Part shown: piece by piece, positions 50,022 to 61,377 of the stretch
Position numbering within the stretch: the first letter of the stretch is position 1
How the letters are laid out: every line of letters starts with the position of its first letter
Assembly (NCBI RefSeq): GCF_001547525.1
Contig: NZ_CM003768.1
Span: forward strand, 2,294,001 to 2,358,000
Direction: 5' to 3'
Origin: Burkholderia anthina
GTDB taxonomy: Bacteria > Pseudomonadota > Gammaproteobacteria > Burkholderiales > Burkholderiaceae
DNA length: 64,000 nt
Notes under the pieces: generated by a model
Told to the model about the DNA's origin: nothing
The model's database searches: none
Seen by the model: only the letters and a program-made list of their open reading frames with translations
Made by a program: the position numbers and the translations under genes

Positions 50022-50903
50022 ATGCCCCCAGCCGACACAAAAACCGACCCGCCCGCATGGGCCCGCTACGCGGCCAGCGTGGCCCGTGTTCACGCGTACA
50101 TCGGCGCGCATCTCGACGGCCCGCTCGACCTGAACCGGCTCGCCGAAGTCGCGTGCCTGTCGCCGTATCACTGGCAGCGCGTCTACCGCGCGCTGTACGG
50201 CGAATCGATCGTGCTGACGGTGCGGCGGATGCGGATCGTGCGGGCGTCCGAGGATCTGGTCTGCACCGCGCGGCCGCTCGACGAGATCGCGCGGCGCGCG
50301 GGCTACGGGTCGACGCACGCGTTCGCGCGGGCGTTTCGCGACGCGTACGGCGTGCTGCCGGCGGAGCATCGCCGCACGGGCACACACCGGCCGATTTATC
50401 CACTACAGCGAGGAGAGGAAGACATGTTCAAGCATGAAGTCGAGATCCGGCGTCTGCCGGAACTGCGCGGCTACGCGGTGGCGCATACCGGCGCATACCT
50501 GAAGGTCGGCGACGCGTTCGGCCGGATCGGCGCGTGGGCCGGGCAGCACGGGCTGATCGGCCCGGGCGCGAAGATGATCGGGATTTTCTACGACGATCCG
50601 GACACGACGCCCGAAGCACAGTTGCGCGCGAAAGCGTGCCTGATGCCGGCCGACGGCGCGCCGGACGTCGCGCCCGTGCCGCCGGTCGAGCGTGCGACGA
50701 TCGCAGGCGGCGAATACGCGGTGCTGTTGCATACGGGGCCGTATGCGGACCTGAAAACGGCCTACCAGTGGCTCTACGGCGACTGGCTGCGTCACTCGGG
50801 CCGCGAAGCCGCCGACGCGCCGCCGTTCGAGCTGTACCTCAATACGCCGATGGACGCGGCGCCGGCCGACCTGCGCACCGAAATTCACCTGCCGTTGCGC
50901 TGA
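50022..50903 (+). CDS. AraC-family regulator with C-terminal GyrI-like domain
   Basis: 293 residues. Residues 20-118 are two AraC helix-turn-helix units (DLNRLAEVACLSPYHWQRVY; EIARRAGYGSTHAFARAFRD). Residues 135-293 form a GyrI/SbmC-like effector domain (VEIRRLPELRGYAVAHTGAY, GIFYDDPDTTP, GEYAVLLHTGPYADL, LYLNTP). This domain pair is found in Rob- and BmrR-type regulators that bind lipophilic drugs. The target genes are not obvious: both neighbours face away. No strong ribosome binding site precedes the ATG. Confidence 0.9.
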   Translation: MPPADTKTDPPAWARYAASVARVHAYIGAHLDGPLDLNRLAEVACLSPYHWQRVYRALYGESIVLTVRRMRIVRASEDLVCTARPLDEIARRAGYGSTHAFARAFRDAYGVLPAEHRRTGTHRPIYPLQRGEEDMFKHEVEIRRLPELRGYAVAHTGAYLKVGDAFGRIGAWAGQHGLIGPGAKMIGIFYDDPDTTPEAQLRAKACLMPADGAPDVAPVPPVERATIAGGEYAVLLHTGPYADLKTAYQWLYGDWLRHSGREAADAPPFELYLNTPMDAAPADLRTEIHLPLR

Positions 50904-51071
50904 GTAAAGGGTGCGTAGAGGGTGCGTCGTGGAGCCGTATCCTGACGGACCGCGACGATATTGCCGGCGCGAGCATGCCGGGGACGACATCGGGCATGCC
51001 GGTGCGCCGGCCGTCGAACGAAGCGTGCCGGCCTGTGCTCATGCGCAGCCGGCACGAACGCGCGGAAATCT

Positions 51072-51446
51072 TCAAGCCGCCTGCGTTCCGCAGCCGGGAC
51101 AGAACCGCGCGTCGGCCGCCAGCGCCGCGTGACAGCGGCTGCAGGCCTTGCCGCGTTGCGCCGCGCCGCACTGCGCGCAAAAGCGTGCATCGGCCGCGTT
51201 GAGTGCGCCGCAGCCCGCGCACGCGAGCTGGCTCAGCGCCAGATTGCCGCCCTGGCCACCGTTGCCCACATCGGCCGGCGCCTGCCAGCCCCAGCCGTGG
51301 CGATCGCGGCCGCGCGCATCGTGGCCGCCGTTTCCGCCCTGGCGCGGCCCGCCGTGATGCCCGCCGCCGTGGCCGCCGTGGCCGCCGTGGCCGCTATTGC
51401 CGTGCCCGCCGCCGTGGCCGCCGAAGATCCGTTTCAGAAAACTCAT
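51072..51446 (-). CDS. Double zinc-ribbon protein with Gly/His-rich region
   Basis: 124 residues. Residues 9-45 are very Gly/His-rich (FGGHGGGHGNSGHGGHGGHG), a low-complexity metal-binding-like stretch. The C-terminal part has two CxxC pairs making a double zinc ribbon: ACAGCGALNAADARFCAQCG and ACSRCHAALAADARFCPGCG. The family has no fixed role. It ends the minus-strand unit whose first gene is the metal ATPase at 51457, ten bases upstream, so a metal-linked function is likely. Confidence 0.8.
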   Translation of the reverse strand: MSFLKRIFGGHGGGHGNSGHGGHGGHGGGHHGGPRQGGNGGHDARGRDRHGWGWQAPADVGNGGQGGNLALSQLACAGCGALNAADARFCAQCGAAQRGKACSRCHAALAADARFCPGCGTQAA

Positions 51447-51456
51447 CGCCCGCTCC

Positions 51457-54027
<2,571 letters not shown>

Positions 54028-54057
54028 GACAACCTCCTTTGTGGCTTGACGGTGTAG

Positions 54058-54088
54058 AGTTAACACCCTGAAGCCACTACAAGGTCAA
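54058..54088 (-). promoter_or_regulatory. MerR/CadR-type operator-promoter of the metal ATPase
   Basis: On the minus strand, TTGACC (54083-54088), a long 19-base spacer and TTAACT (54058-54063) make a MerR-type promoter. Within the spacer is the dyad ACCTTGTAG-TGG-CTTCAGGGT (54065-54085), the operator pattern of CadR/ZntR/PbrR regulators. Confidence 0.8.
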
Positions 54089-54108
54089 CCCTTGCACGGG
54101 AGAAAGGC

Positions 54109-54540
54109 ATGAAGATTGGCGAACTGGCCAAAGCGGCCCGCTGCACGCCCGAGACGATCCGTTTCTACGAGAAAGAGGGTCTGATGCCGGACGCGGAGCG
54201 CACCGATTCGAACTACCGCAACTACACCGACGTGCACGTCGAGCGGCTGCGCTTCATCCGCAACTGCCGCGCGCTCGACATGGCGCACGACGAAATCCGC
54301 GCGCTGCTGCGGCTCACCGATACGCCGGCCGACCGCTGCGATTCGATCAATTCGCTGCTCGACGATCACATCGGACACGTCGATGCGCGCCTCGCCGAAC
54401 TCACGCATCTGCGCAACCAGCTCACCGAATTGCGCCGCCAGTGCGTGGGCGAGCATTCGGTCGAGGATTGCGGCATCGTGCACGGTCTCGCGACGATGGA
54501 AACCGTCGCGCCAGCCGCAAAGCGCTCGCACCTGGGCTGA
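54109..54540 (+). CDS. cadR: MerR-family heavy-metal regulator (CadR/PbrR type)
   Basis: 143 residues. The MerR DNA-binding domain is residues 1-70 (IGELAKAARCTPETIRFYEK). A long dimerising helix follows, ending in QCVGEHSVEDCG. Cysteines C77, C112 and C121 match the metal-binding set of CadR/PbrR; ZntR and CueR lack this exact layout. It is divergent from the ATPase, with the operator between them, and should activate it when Cd, Pb or Zn binds. The exact metal is not decided by sequence. Confidence 0.9.
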   Translation: MKIGELAKAARCTPETIRFYEKEGLMPDAERTDSNYRNYTDVHVERLRFIRNCRALDMAHDEIRALLRLTDTPADRCDSINSLLDDHIGHVDARLAELTHLRNQLTELRRQCVGEHSVEDCGIVHGLATMETVAPAAKRSHLG

Positions 54541-54608
54541 AACCCTTGTCAAACAAGATAGTCTCCTTGAGAATAGTTATATTATTACTAGACATACTTT
54601 AACTATTC

Positions 54609-55181
54609 ATGTCCACGAGCCGCCCGTCCCCACTCGCGCTGGCCGTCCTTGCGACGCTCACCGAAGCGCCGATGCATCCGTACGGGATGCTGCAGCAACT
54701 GAAGGCCCGCGGGTACGACGAAGTCGTCAACGTGCGGCAGCGCACGAGCCTCTACCAGACGATCGACCGCCTGCTGCGCGACGGGCTGATCGCCGTGCAC
54801 GACACCGAGCGCGACGGCGCGTTTCCGGAGCGCACCGTGTATGCGCTGACCGAAGCCGGGCACACCGCGGGGCAGGCGTGGCTGCATGCGTTGCTCGCGG
54901 AGCCCGCGCGTGAATTTCCGGCATTCGGCGCCGGTCTCGCGTTCCTGCCGCTGCTCGATGCCGAAGATGCGCGCCACCAGCTCGAGTTGCGCATCGCGCG
55001 GCTCGACGCCGAGCGCGAGCGGCTGGAAGCGCTGCGCGCCGCCGCGCAGGCCGACCAGGTGCCGCGCCTGTTCCTGCTGCAGAACGAACATGCGCTCGTG
55101 CTGCTCAATGCGGAGCTCGACTGGGCGCGCAGCGTCGTCGAACACCTGAAGATCGGCGCGCTGCGCTGGGTGGACGGTTGA
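54609..55181 (+). CDS. PadR-family transcriptional regulator
   Basis: 190 residues. The N-terminal winged helix (PLALAVLATLTEAPMHPYGM, LYQTIDRLLRDGLI, YALTEAGHTAG) is the PadR fold; the C-terminal part (70-190) is helical with charged heptads as in the PadR C-terminal dimerisation domain. It starts 68 bases after cadR in an unusually AT-rich leader (54555-54605), which probably carries its promoter and autoregulatory site. Targets are unknown; a transporter or the downstream convergent genes could be candidates. Confidence 0.88.
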   Translation: MSTSRPSPLALAVLATLTEAPMHPYGMLQQLKARGYDEVVNVRQRTSLYQTIDRLLRDGLIAVHDTERDGAFPERTVYALTEAGHTAGQAWLHALLAEPAREFPAFGAGLAFLPLLDAEDARHQLELRIARLDAERERLEALRAAAQADQVPRLFLLQNEHALVLLNAELDWARSVVEHLKIGALRWVDG

Positions 55182-55240
55182 CGCGTCGCGCCGACCGTTT
55201 TCCGCCGGCGGCGGGCGGCGGGCGACGGGCGCCGGCCGCG

Positions 55241-56671
55241 TCACAGCACCTTGCCGGGATTCAGGATGCCGCGCGGGTCGAGCGCGGCCTTCAGGCGCCG
55301 CATCAGCCCGATTTCCGCGTCGCTGCGCGTGTGCGCGAGATAAGGACGCTTGAGCGCGCCGATCCCGTGCTCGGCCGACACGGAGCCGCCCATGTCGCGC
55401 ACCGCCGCATACACGCAGTGATCGAGCGCGTCGGCGTCCGCGTCGGTCATGTCGGTCAGCGACACGCCGATATGCACGTTGCCGTCGCCGACATGGCCGA
55501 AGAACAGGCACGTGAGCGCCGGCCAGCGCGCGCGCAACGCCGCCTCGCAGCGTTCGGCGAACGCGCCGAGTTCGCCCGTCGGCAAGCTGACGTCGAAGTT
55601 GACGAGATTGGGCAGCGCATCGATCGCGAGGCCTTCGCGCAGCGTCCACAAGTCCCGCGCCTGCCGCTCGGAAGTCGCGAGCACCGCATCGTCGACGAGC
55701 CCCGCATCGAACCCGGCGGCCAGCCCCGTTTCCAGCGCCTGGTGCGCATCGCCGCCCGGCGCGCTCGTCGCGCATTCGATCAACACCACGAAGCCGCCAG
55801 CGCCGACGAACGGCGCCGACACCCCGGGTGTATGGCGCGCGACGTAGTCGTAGAACGCCGGCCACATCGCCTCGAAACTGACGACTTCCGGCAGCGTGCG
55901 GACACGATTCCACAGCGCGACCACCGCATCGTAGTCGCGCACGCGGCAAAGCGCCGTGGCCGGCGCCGCCAGCAACGGATGCAGCCGCAGCACCGCGCGC
56001 GTGACGACGCCGAGCGTCCCTTCGCTGCCGATGAAGAGCTGCTTCAGGTCGTAGCCCGCGTTGTTCTTCAGCATCCGGTTCATCGACGACACGACCGTGC
56101 CGTCCGCGAGCACCGCCTCGAGCCCGAGCACCTGCTCGCGCATCATCCCGTAGCGGATCGCGCGCGTGCCGCCCGCATTGGTCGCGAGCATGCCGCCGAT
56201 CTGGCACGAGCCGCGCGCGCCGAGATCGACGCCGAACGTGAAGCCCGCCGCTTGCGCGGCTTCCTGCACCGTCTGCAGCGGCGTGCCCGCGCGCACGGTG
56301 ATCGTGCCGGCCGCCGCGTCGAGCGCGTCGATGCCCGCGAAGCGCTCCATCGACAGCACGACCTCGCCGCCGAGCGCGACCGCGCCGCGCGCGAGCCCCG
56401 TCAGTCCGCCTTGCGGCACGACCGGCTGGCCGAGCCGCGTGCACAGCGCGAGCGTGCGCGACACGTCGTCGACGTTGCGCGGGCGCACCAGCGCACGCGG
56501 CCGCACGCCGGCCGGCTCGTTGTACGCGGTGAAGTAGCGCGGATCGATATCGGCCGCGCGCGTGACGAGCGCGTCGCCCAGTTCGGCGGCGAGCACGGCA
56601 TCGACGGCCTCGTCCGGCAGCCGCATGCCGTCCGGTTCGCTGCCCGTGGCGCCCGGGTTCGGGGTCGGCAT
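55241..56671 (-). CDS. FAD-linked oxidase (glycolate oxidase GlcD / D-2-hydroxyglutarate dehydrogenase type)
   Basis: 476 residues. The N-terminal FAD domain (about 45-190) has PVVPQGGLTGLARGAV, the pyrophosphate loop, and GMLATNAGGTRAIRYGMMRE. The C-terminal domain has FFGHVGDGNVHIGVS (the conserved His of the GHVGDGN motif) and SVSAEHGIGALKRPYL. It oxidises a D-2-hydroxy acid to the 2-oxo acid, passing electrons to an acceptor. The ATG at 56671 lies 14 bases after the binding protein's stop, so they are cotranscribed. The substrate is unknown; a hydroxy acid from amino-acid breakdown would fit the neighbours. Confidence 0.9.
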   Translation of the reverse strand: MPTPNPGATGSEPDGMRLPDEAVDAVLAAELGDALVTRAADIDPRYFTAYNEPAGVRPRALVRPRNVDDVSRTLALCTRLGQPVVPQGGLTGLARGAVALGGEVVLSMERFAGIDALDAAAGTITVRAGTPLQTVQEAAQAAGFTFGVDLGARGSCQIGGMLATNAGGTRAIRYGMMREQVLGLEAVLADGTVVSSMNRMLKNNAGYDLKQLFIGSEGTLGVVTRAVLRLHPLLAAPATALCRVRDYDAVVALWNRVRTLPEVVSFEAMWPAFYDYVARHTPGVSAPFVGAGGFVVLIECATSAPGGDAHQALETGLAAGFDAGLVDDAVLATSERQARDLWTLREGLAIDALPNLVNFDVSLPTGELGAFAERCEAALRARWPALTCLFFGHVGDGNVHIGVSLTDMTDADADALDHCVYAAVRDMGGSVSAEHGIGALKRPYLAHTRSDAEIGLMRRLKAALDPRGILNPGKVL

Positions 56672-56685
56672 CGTGCGCGGCCCGC

Positions 56686-57474
56686 TCACTTCGTCGAGAT
56701 GTCGATATCGCCGAAATACTTCACGCCGAGCGACTTCACCGTACCGTCCGCCTTCAGCTTGTCGATCGCCGCGTCGAGCTTCGCCTTCAGCGCGTCGTCG
56801 CCCTTGCGCAGGCCGAACGCGATGCCGCTGCCGAGGATCCTGTCGTCGTGCACCGGCTGGCCGACGAACGAGAAGCCCTTGCCGTCCGGGCGCGACAGGA
56901 AGCCGCGCTGGCCGGACGGCGCGAGCACGAGCGTCGCGTCGAGGCGGCCCGCGACCAGGTCCGCATACGCCTGGTTCTGGTCCTGGTACGCGACGACCGC
57001 GACGCCGGCCGGCTCCCAGTGCGCCTTCGCGAAGGTCTCCTGGATCGACGCCTGCAGCACGCCCACGCGCTTGCCCTTCAGCGATTCCGGCGTCGGCAGC
57101 AGGCCGCTGCCGGTGCGCGCGATCAACTGGGTCGGCACGCGATAGATGATCGTCGTGAAGTCGATCGCCTGGCGCCGCTGCTCGGTCGCGTTCATCGCCG
57201 AGTTGATCGCGTCGAACTTGCGGCCCTTGAGCGCCGGAATCAGCCCGTCGAACGAAGTCTCGACCCATTTGCACGACAGCTTCGCCGTCTGGCAGACGGC
57301 ATTGCCGACGTCGATGTCGAAGCCCTGCAGGTCGCCGTTCGGCGCTTTCGATTCGAACGGCGGGTATTGCGCTTCGAGGCCGAAGCGCAGCGTCGGCGCA
57401 TCGGCGAGCGCCGCGCCGGCGCCGCTTGCGCACGCGAGTGCGAACGCGAGTTTGAGGGTAGCCGTGTGCTTCAT
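56686..57474 (-). CDS. Periplasmic amino-acid-binding protein of an ABC transporter
   Basis: 262 residues. A signal peptide (KLAFALACASGAGAALA, cut after residue 25) is followed by a type II binding-protein fold of the Lys/Arg/Orn/His group: PTLRFGLEAQYPPFESKAPN, GFDIDVGNAVC, ETSFDGLIPALKGRKFDAI, then the second lobe with GKRVGVLQASIQETFAK and DLVAGRLDATLVLAPSG. It carries a basic amino acid or opine to a permease. No permease or ATPase gene is adjacent, so it is an orphan binding protein relying on a distant transporter. Confidence 0.9.
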   Translation of the reverse strand: MKHTATLKLAFALACASGAGAALADAPTLRFGLEAQYPPFESKAPNGDLQGFDIDVGNAVCQTAKLSCKWVETSFDGLIPALKGRKFDAINSAMNATEQRRQAIDFTTIIYRVPTQLIARTGSGLLPTPESLKGKRVGVLQASIQETFAKAHWEPAGVAVVAYQDQNQAYADLVAGRLDATLVLAPSGQRGFLSRPDGKGFSFVGQPVHDDRILGSGIAFGLRKGDDALKAKLDAAIDKLKADGTVKSLGVKYFGDIDISTK

Positions 57475-57522
57475 TGTGATCTCCTGAGTCGGGTCGATGC
57501 GACGTCTCCGCCGCCGGTTGTC

Positions 57523-58677
57523 CTACAGCGAACGCAGCCGCCGCGCGCCTTCGACCAGCGTCGCGTCGTCCTTCGAAAAACTGAGCCGGATCACGCCGGC
57601 GTCGGTGCCGTCGGTATAGAACGCCGACAGCGGAATCGTCGCGACCCGCGCGTCGCGGATCAGGCGCAGCACGAAGTCGCTGTCGCTTTCGTCCGAGAAG
57701 TGGCGAAAGCGCGCGAGCATGAAGAACGAGCCTTCGCTCGGCAGCAGCTCGAAACGCGACTCGGCCAGCTCGCGCGCGAGCAGGTCGCGCTTGGCCTGGT
57801 AGAACGCCGACAGGCCCAGATAGCTATCCGGCCGCGCGAGGATTTCCGCGAACGCGATCTGCATCGGCGTGTCGGCCGAGAACACCATGAACTGATGCAC
57901 CTTGCGGATCTCGTCCATCAGCTCGGCCGGCGCGAGGCAATGGCCGACCCGCCAGCCGGTCACGTGGAACGACTTGCCGAACGACGACACGATCACGCTG
58001 CGCTCGGCCAGCTCGCGGTGGCGCGCGACGCTCTGGTGCCGCGCGCCGTCGAACACGACGTGTTCGTAGACTTCGTCGGACAGCACCACGATGCCCGTGT
58101 CGCGCGTGAGCTGCGCGAGCCGCTCCAGATCGTCGGCGGAGAACACGGTCGCGGTCGGGTTGTGCGGCGTGTTGACGATGATCATCCGCGTGCGCGGCGT
58201 GATGGCTGCGGCCACCTCGTCCCAGTTCACGCGGAAATGCTCGGGCGACAGCTTGATCGCGACCGGCGTCGCGCCCTGCAGCCGCACGATCGGCGCATAG
58301 CTGTCGAACGACGGCTCGAAATAGATCACCTCGTCGCCCGGGTACACGAGCGCGCTGATCGCCGCATAGAGCCCTTCGCTCGCGCTCGCGATCACCGTGA
58401 TCTCGGTCGCCGGGTCGTAGCGCGCGCCGTACAGCGCCTCGGTCTTCTCGGCGAGCCGCTCGCGCAGCGCGATCACGCCGGCCATCGGCGCGTACTGGTT
58501 GTGACCGTCGCGCATCGCGCGCGCGACGCCTTCGACGAGCGCCGGATCGGGCGCGAAATTGGGCGCGCCCTGCGACAGGTTCAACGCGTCGTGTTGAGCA
58601 GCCAGTTGGCCGATCACCGTGAAGATCGTCGTCCCGACGTCGGGCAGTTTCGAACGGGGCGCGGTGGCGCTTCGCAT
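57523..58677 (-). CDS. Methionine aminotransferase-like PLP enzyme
   Basis: 384 residues. The PLP lysine is in VSSFGKSFHVTGWRVG, and LSQGAPNFAPDPALV and NTPHNPTATVFSADD are fold-type I signatures of the aspartate-aminotransferase family. The overall pattern is nearest to the YbdL/methionine aminotransferase and kynurenine aminotransferase group. It converts an amino acid and a 2-oxo acid. Start: ATG 58677 with AGGAGGAGG before it; the frame to 58857 was rejected. Together with the orphan binding protein and FAD-linked oxidase it forms a probable amino-acid catabolic unit. Confidence 0.88.
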   Translation of the reverse strand: MRSATAPRSKLPDVGTTIFTVIGQLAAQHDALNLSQGAPNFAPDPALVEGVARAMRDGHNQYAPMAGVIALRERLAEKTEALYGARYDPATEITVIASASEGLYAAISALVYPGDEVIYFEPSFDSYAPIVRLQGATPVAIKLSPEHFRVNWDEVAAAITPRTRMIIVNTPHNPTATVFSADDLERLAQLTRDTGIVVLSDEVYEHVVFDGARHQSVARHRELAERSVIVSSFGKSFHVTGWRVGHCLAPAELMDEIRKVHQFMVFSADTPMQIAFAEILARPDSYLGLSAFYQAKRDLLARELAESRFELLPSEGSFFMLARFRHFSDESDSDFVLRLIRDARVATIPLSAFYTDGTDAGVIRLSFSKDDATLVEGARRLRSL

Positions 58678-58885
58678 GACTCCTCCTCCTGATGTCCTTC
58701 GGGCGGGCCGCGCCACGCGCGGCACCGCATCTGCCGCATGATTTAGCCCGAGCCAATATCGGCGGACAATCGAAAGTTCGTCATGACGGCCATGCATTTT
58801 TCTCATGGCTCGGCGGGAGAAGCACGCAACGGCAAGGCCGGCTCGACGGGCCGACATGCAAATCCGGCATTTCTCCTACGAAAGG

Positions 58886-59554
58886 CTAGGCGTCGGCCGC
58901 CGCGAAATACGCGAGCAGCACGGCCCGCAGTTCGCGGCGTTGCGCGGCGAAATCGAGCGCGGGCCCGAGCGTCAGCAGCGCCTGCGACAGCCCGCCGTAG
59001 CAGATCGTCTGGGCCATCCGCGCGATCCCGTCGAGCCGTTCGGCCGGCGGCGGATCGGCCGCGTGCGCGAGCGCATCGCGCCACAGCGCGACATAGGCGT
59101 CGTAATGCCGGCGATACGCGGCCAGCGGCGACACCTGCCGCTCCAGCGCGAACAGCGCGCCCCAGAGCGCCGCGTCGGCGGCGATCGCATCGACCTGGAG
59201 GTCGACCAGCGCGGCGGCGAGCGCCGCCCGCGGCGCGCCGCGCAGCCGCTGCGCCGCGTCGCGCAGCCGGTCGGCCAGCGCCAGCACGCGGCGGTGGATA
59301 CAGAGCGCCGCGAGGCTCTGCTTGTCGCCGAAATACTCGTAGAAGGTGCCGATGCTGACGCCCGCGACGGCCGCGATCTCGCGGATCGTCGCCTTCGCGT
59401 AGCCGCGTTCGAGCAAAAGCTGAACGAACGCCTGTTGCAGCGCGTCGGAGCTCGCCTGCGCGCGCGACTGGCGCGGCCGGCGGCGCAACGCGGGCGCGGG
59501 TTGCGCCGCCGGCGAGCCGGGCGGCGCCGGAACCTGAACATGTCGCGGCGGCAT
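58886..59554 (-). CDS. TetR-family transcriptional regulator
   Basis: 222 residues. The TetR helix-turn-helix is ATIREIAAVAGVSIGTFYEY followed by FGDKQSL, preceded by FVQLLLERGYAK. The ligand domain follows and lacks recognisable signature, as usual. A basic Pro/Ala-rich lead of about 40 residues comes first. The ATG at 59554 is used; a GTG at 59584 would add ten residues. It is divergent from the acyl-CoA dehydrogenase at 59675 and is the likely repressor of that gene and the ligase after it. Confidence 0.88.
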   Translation of the reverse strand: MPPRHVQVPAPPGSPAAQPAPALRRRPRQSRAQASSDALQQAFVQLLLERGYAKATIREIAAVAGVSIGTFYEYFGDKQSLAALCIHRRVLALADRLRDAAQRLRGAPRAALAAALVDLQVDAIAADAALWGALFALERQVSPLAAYRRHYDAYVALWRDALAHAADPPPAERLDGIARMAQTICYGGLSQALLTLGPALDFAAQRRELRAVLLAYFAAADA

Positions 59555-59674
59555 ATTTGCTACTCTGAATTCAACAGGAAACACGTTTTACCGGCACCCG
59601 GAACCCGCGCCGAAGCGCCTTGCGCGCGGCGCGACGCCGGCTGACCGCGAAGCACGAGACCGGAGACAACCGCG

Positions 59675-61327
59675 ATGACCGACCCGACTCACGCCGTCAC
59701 GAACCAGTTCGACGAACTCGTCGACTATAACCTCTTCGCGACGGATCTCGCGCTGCGCGACGCGCTCGTCCGGGCCGGCGCCGACTGGGCCGTGCCGCAG
59801 CTCGACGCGTACGGCGCGCGGCTCGGCAGCGCCGACACCGCGCAACTCGCCGACGAAGCGAACCGGCACACACCGGAGTTGAACGCGTTCGACCGGCGCG
59901 GCCGGCGCATCGATCGCGTCGACTTCCACCCCGCCTGGCACGCGCTGCTCGGCCAGTACCGCCGCGAAGGCTTCGTGTCGCTCGCGTTCCGCGAGTCGCG
60001 CCGCGGCCGCTGGGCCGCGACGGCCGCCGGCTTCTATCTGCACGGCCAGATCGAGGCCGGCACGCTGTGCCCGGCGACGATGACGCAGGCCGCGATCCCC
60101 GTGCTGAAAAAGGAACCCGCGCTGTGGGACCTGCTGCGCGACAAGCTCTACAGCGACGACTACGATCCGCGCGACGTGCCGATCGCCGCCAAGCGCGCGA
60201 TCTGGTTCGGCATGGGCATGACCGAGAAACAGGGCGGCTCCGACGTGCGCGCGAACACGACGCTCGCCACGCCGGTCGGCGCGGGCGGGCGCGGCGGCGA
60301 ATACCGGCTGCGCGGCCACAAGTGGTTCTTCTCCGCGCCGATGTGCGACGCGCACCTCGTCGTCGCGCGCACCGAAGCCGGCGGCCCGTCGTGCTTCTAC
60401 GTGCCGCGCTGGCGGCCGGACGGCACGAAGAACGCGGTCGAGATCCAGCGGCTGAAGAACAAGGTCGGCAACCGCAGCAACTCGAGCAGCGAGATCGAAC
60501 TGAACGACGCGTGGGGAATCATGCTCGGCGACGAAGGCCGCGGCATTCCGACCATCATCGAGATGGCGACGTACACGCGGCTGAACTGCGTGCTCGGCAG
60601 CGCGGCGATGCTGCGCCAGGGCGTCGTGCAGGCGATCGCGTACACGCGCCAGCGCCATGCGTTCGGCCGCGCGCTCGCCGAGCAGCCGCTGATGCGCACC
60701 GTGCTCGCCGATCTCGCGCTCGAGAGCGAAGCGGCGCTGTCGCTCGCGATGCGGCTCGCCGACGCGTTCGAACGCGACGACTCGCCGCGCGAACGCGCAT
60801 GGAAACGGATCGTCACGCCCGCCGCGAAATTCTGGGTCTGCAAGCGCGCGGTCGAGCTGACCGGCGAGGTGATGGAAGTATTCGGCGGCAACGGCTACGT
60901 CGACGACGGCCCGATCGCACGCCTCTTCCGCGAGGCGCCCGTCAACTCGATCTGGGAAGGCTCGGGCAACGTGATGTGCCTCGACGTGCTGCGCGCGGTG
61001 TCGCGCGAGCCCGACGCGGCCGCCGCGCTGTTCGACGAACTGGCCGACCTCGGTGCGGGCGAACCGCGCATTCGCGCGGCGCTCGACGCGCTGCGCGCGA
61101 TGCTCGCCGCCCCGGCCGACACGCTCGAAGCGTCGGGCCGCGTGTTCGCGCAACGGCTCGCGCTCGTCGCGCAGGCGTGCCTGCTGCGTCGCGATGCGCC
61201 GGCGGCGGTCGCCGACGCGTTCGTCGCGACACGGCTCGCCGCGCCCGACTGGGGCCGTATCGCAGGCGGCTTCGATCCGCATGCGACCGACGTCGCCGCG
61301 CTGCTGCAGCGCGCGTACCCGGCCTGA
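59675..61327 (+). CDS. AidB-like acyl-CoA dehydrogenase
   Basis: 550 residues. The N-terminal half has MTEKQGGSDVRANTT, the FAD-binding strand common to AidB, and GHKWFFSAPMCDAHLV. The C-terminal half has RQRHAFGRALAEQPLM, the catalytic-region AVELTGEVMEVFGGNGYVDD and EGSGNVMCLDVLRAV. Length and these motifs follow AidB, the alkylation-response DNA-binding acyl-CoA dehydrogenase. It could be a true fatty-acyl or branched-acyl dehydrogenase working with the next gene. It is divergent from the TetR gene. Confidence 0.87.
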   Translation: MTDPTHAVTNQFDELVDYNLFATDLALRDALVRAGADWAVPQLDAYGARLGSADTAQLADEANRHTPELNAFDRRGRRIDRVDFHPAWHALLGQYRREGFVSLAFRESRRGRWAATAAGFYLHGQIEAGTLCPATMTQAAIPVLKKEPALWDLLRDKLYSDDYDPRDVPIAAKRAIWFGMGMTEKQGGSDVRANTTLATPVGAGGRGGEYRLRGHKWFFSAPMCDAHLVVARTEAGGPSCFYVPRWRPDGTKNAVEIQRLKNKVGNRSNSSSEIELNDAWGIMLGDEGRGIPTIIEMATYTRLNCVLGSAAMLRQGVVQAIAYTRQRHAFGRALAEQPLMRTVLADLALESEAALSLAMRLADAFERDDSPRERAWKRIVTPAAKFWVCKRAVELTGEVMEVFGGNGYVDDGPIARLFREAPVNSIWEGSGNVMCLDVLRAVSREPDAAAALFDELADLGAGEPRIRAALDALRAMLAAPADTLEASGRVFAQRLALVAQACLLRRDAPAAVADAFVATRLAAPDWGRIAGGFDPHATDVAALLQRAYPA

Positions 61328-61377
61328 CGCCGGCCCGTTCACCCGAATTCGCGTTCGTTCGCCCGCCCGGAGCCTCG

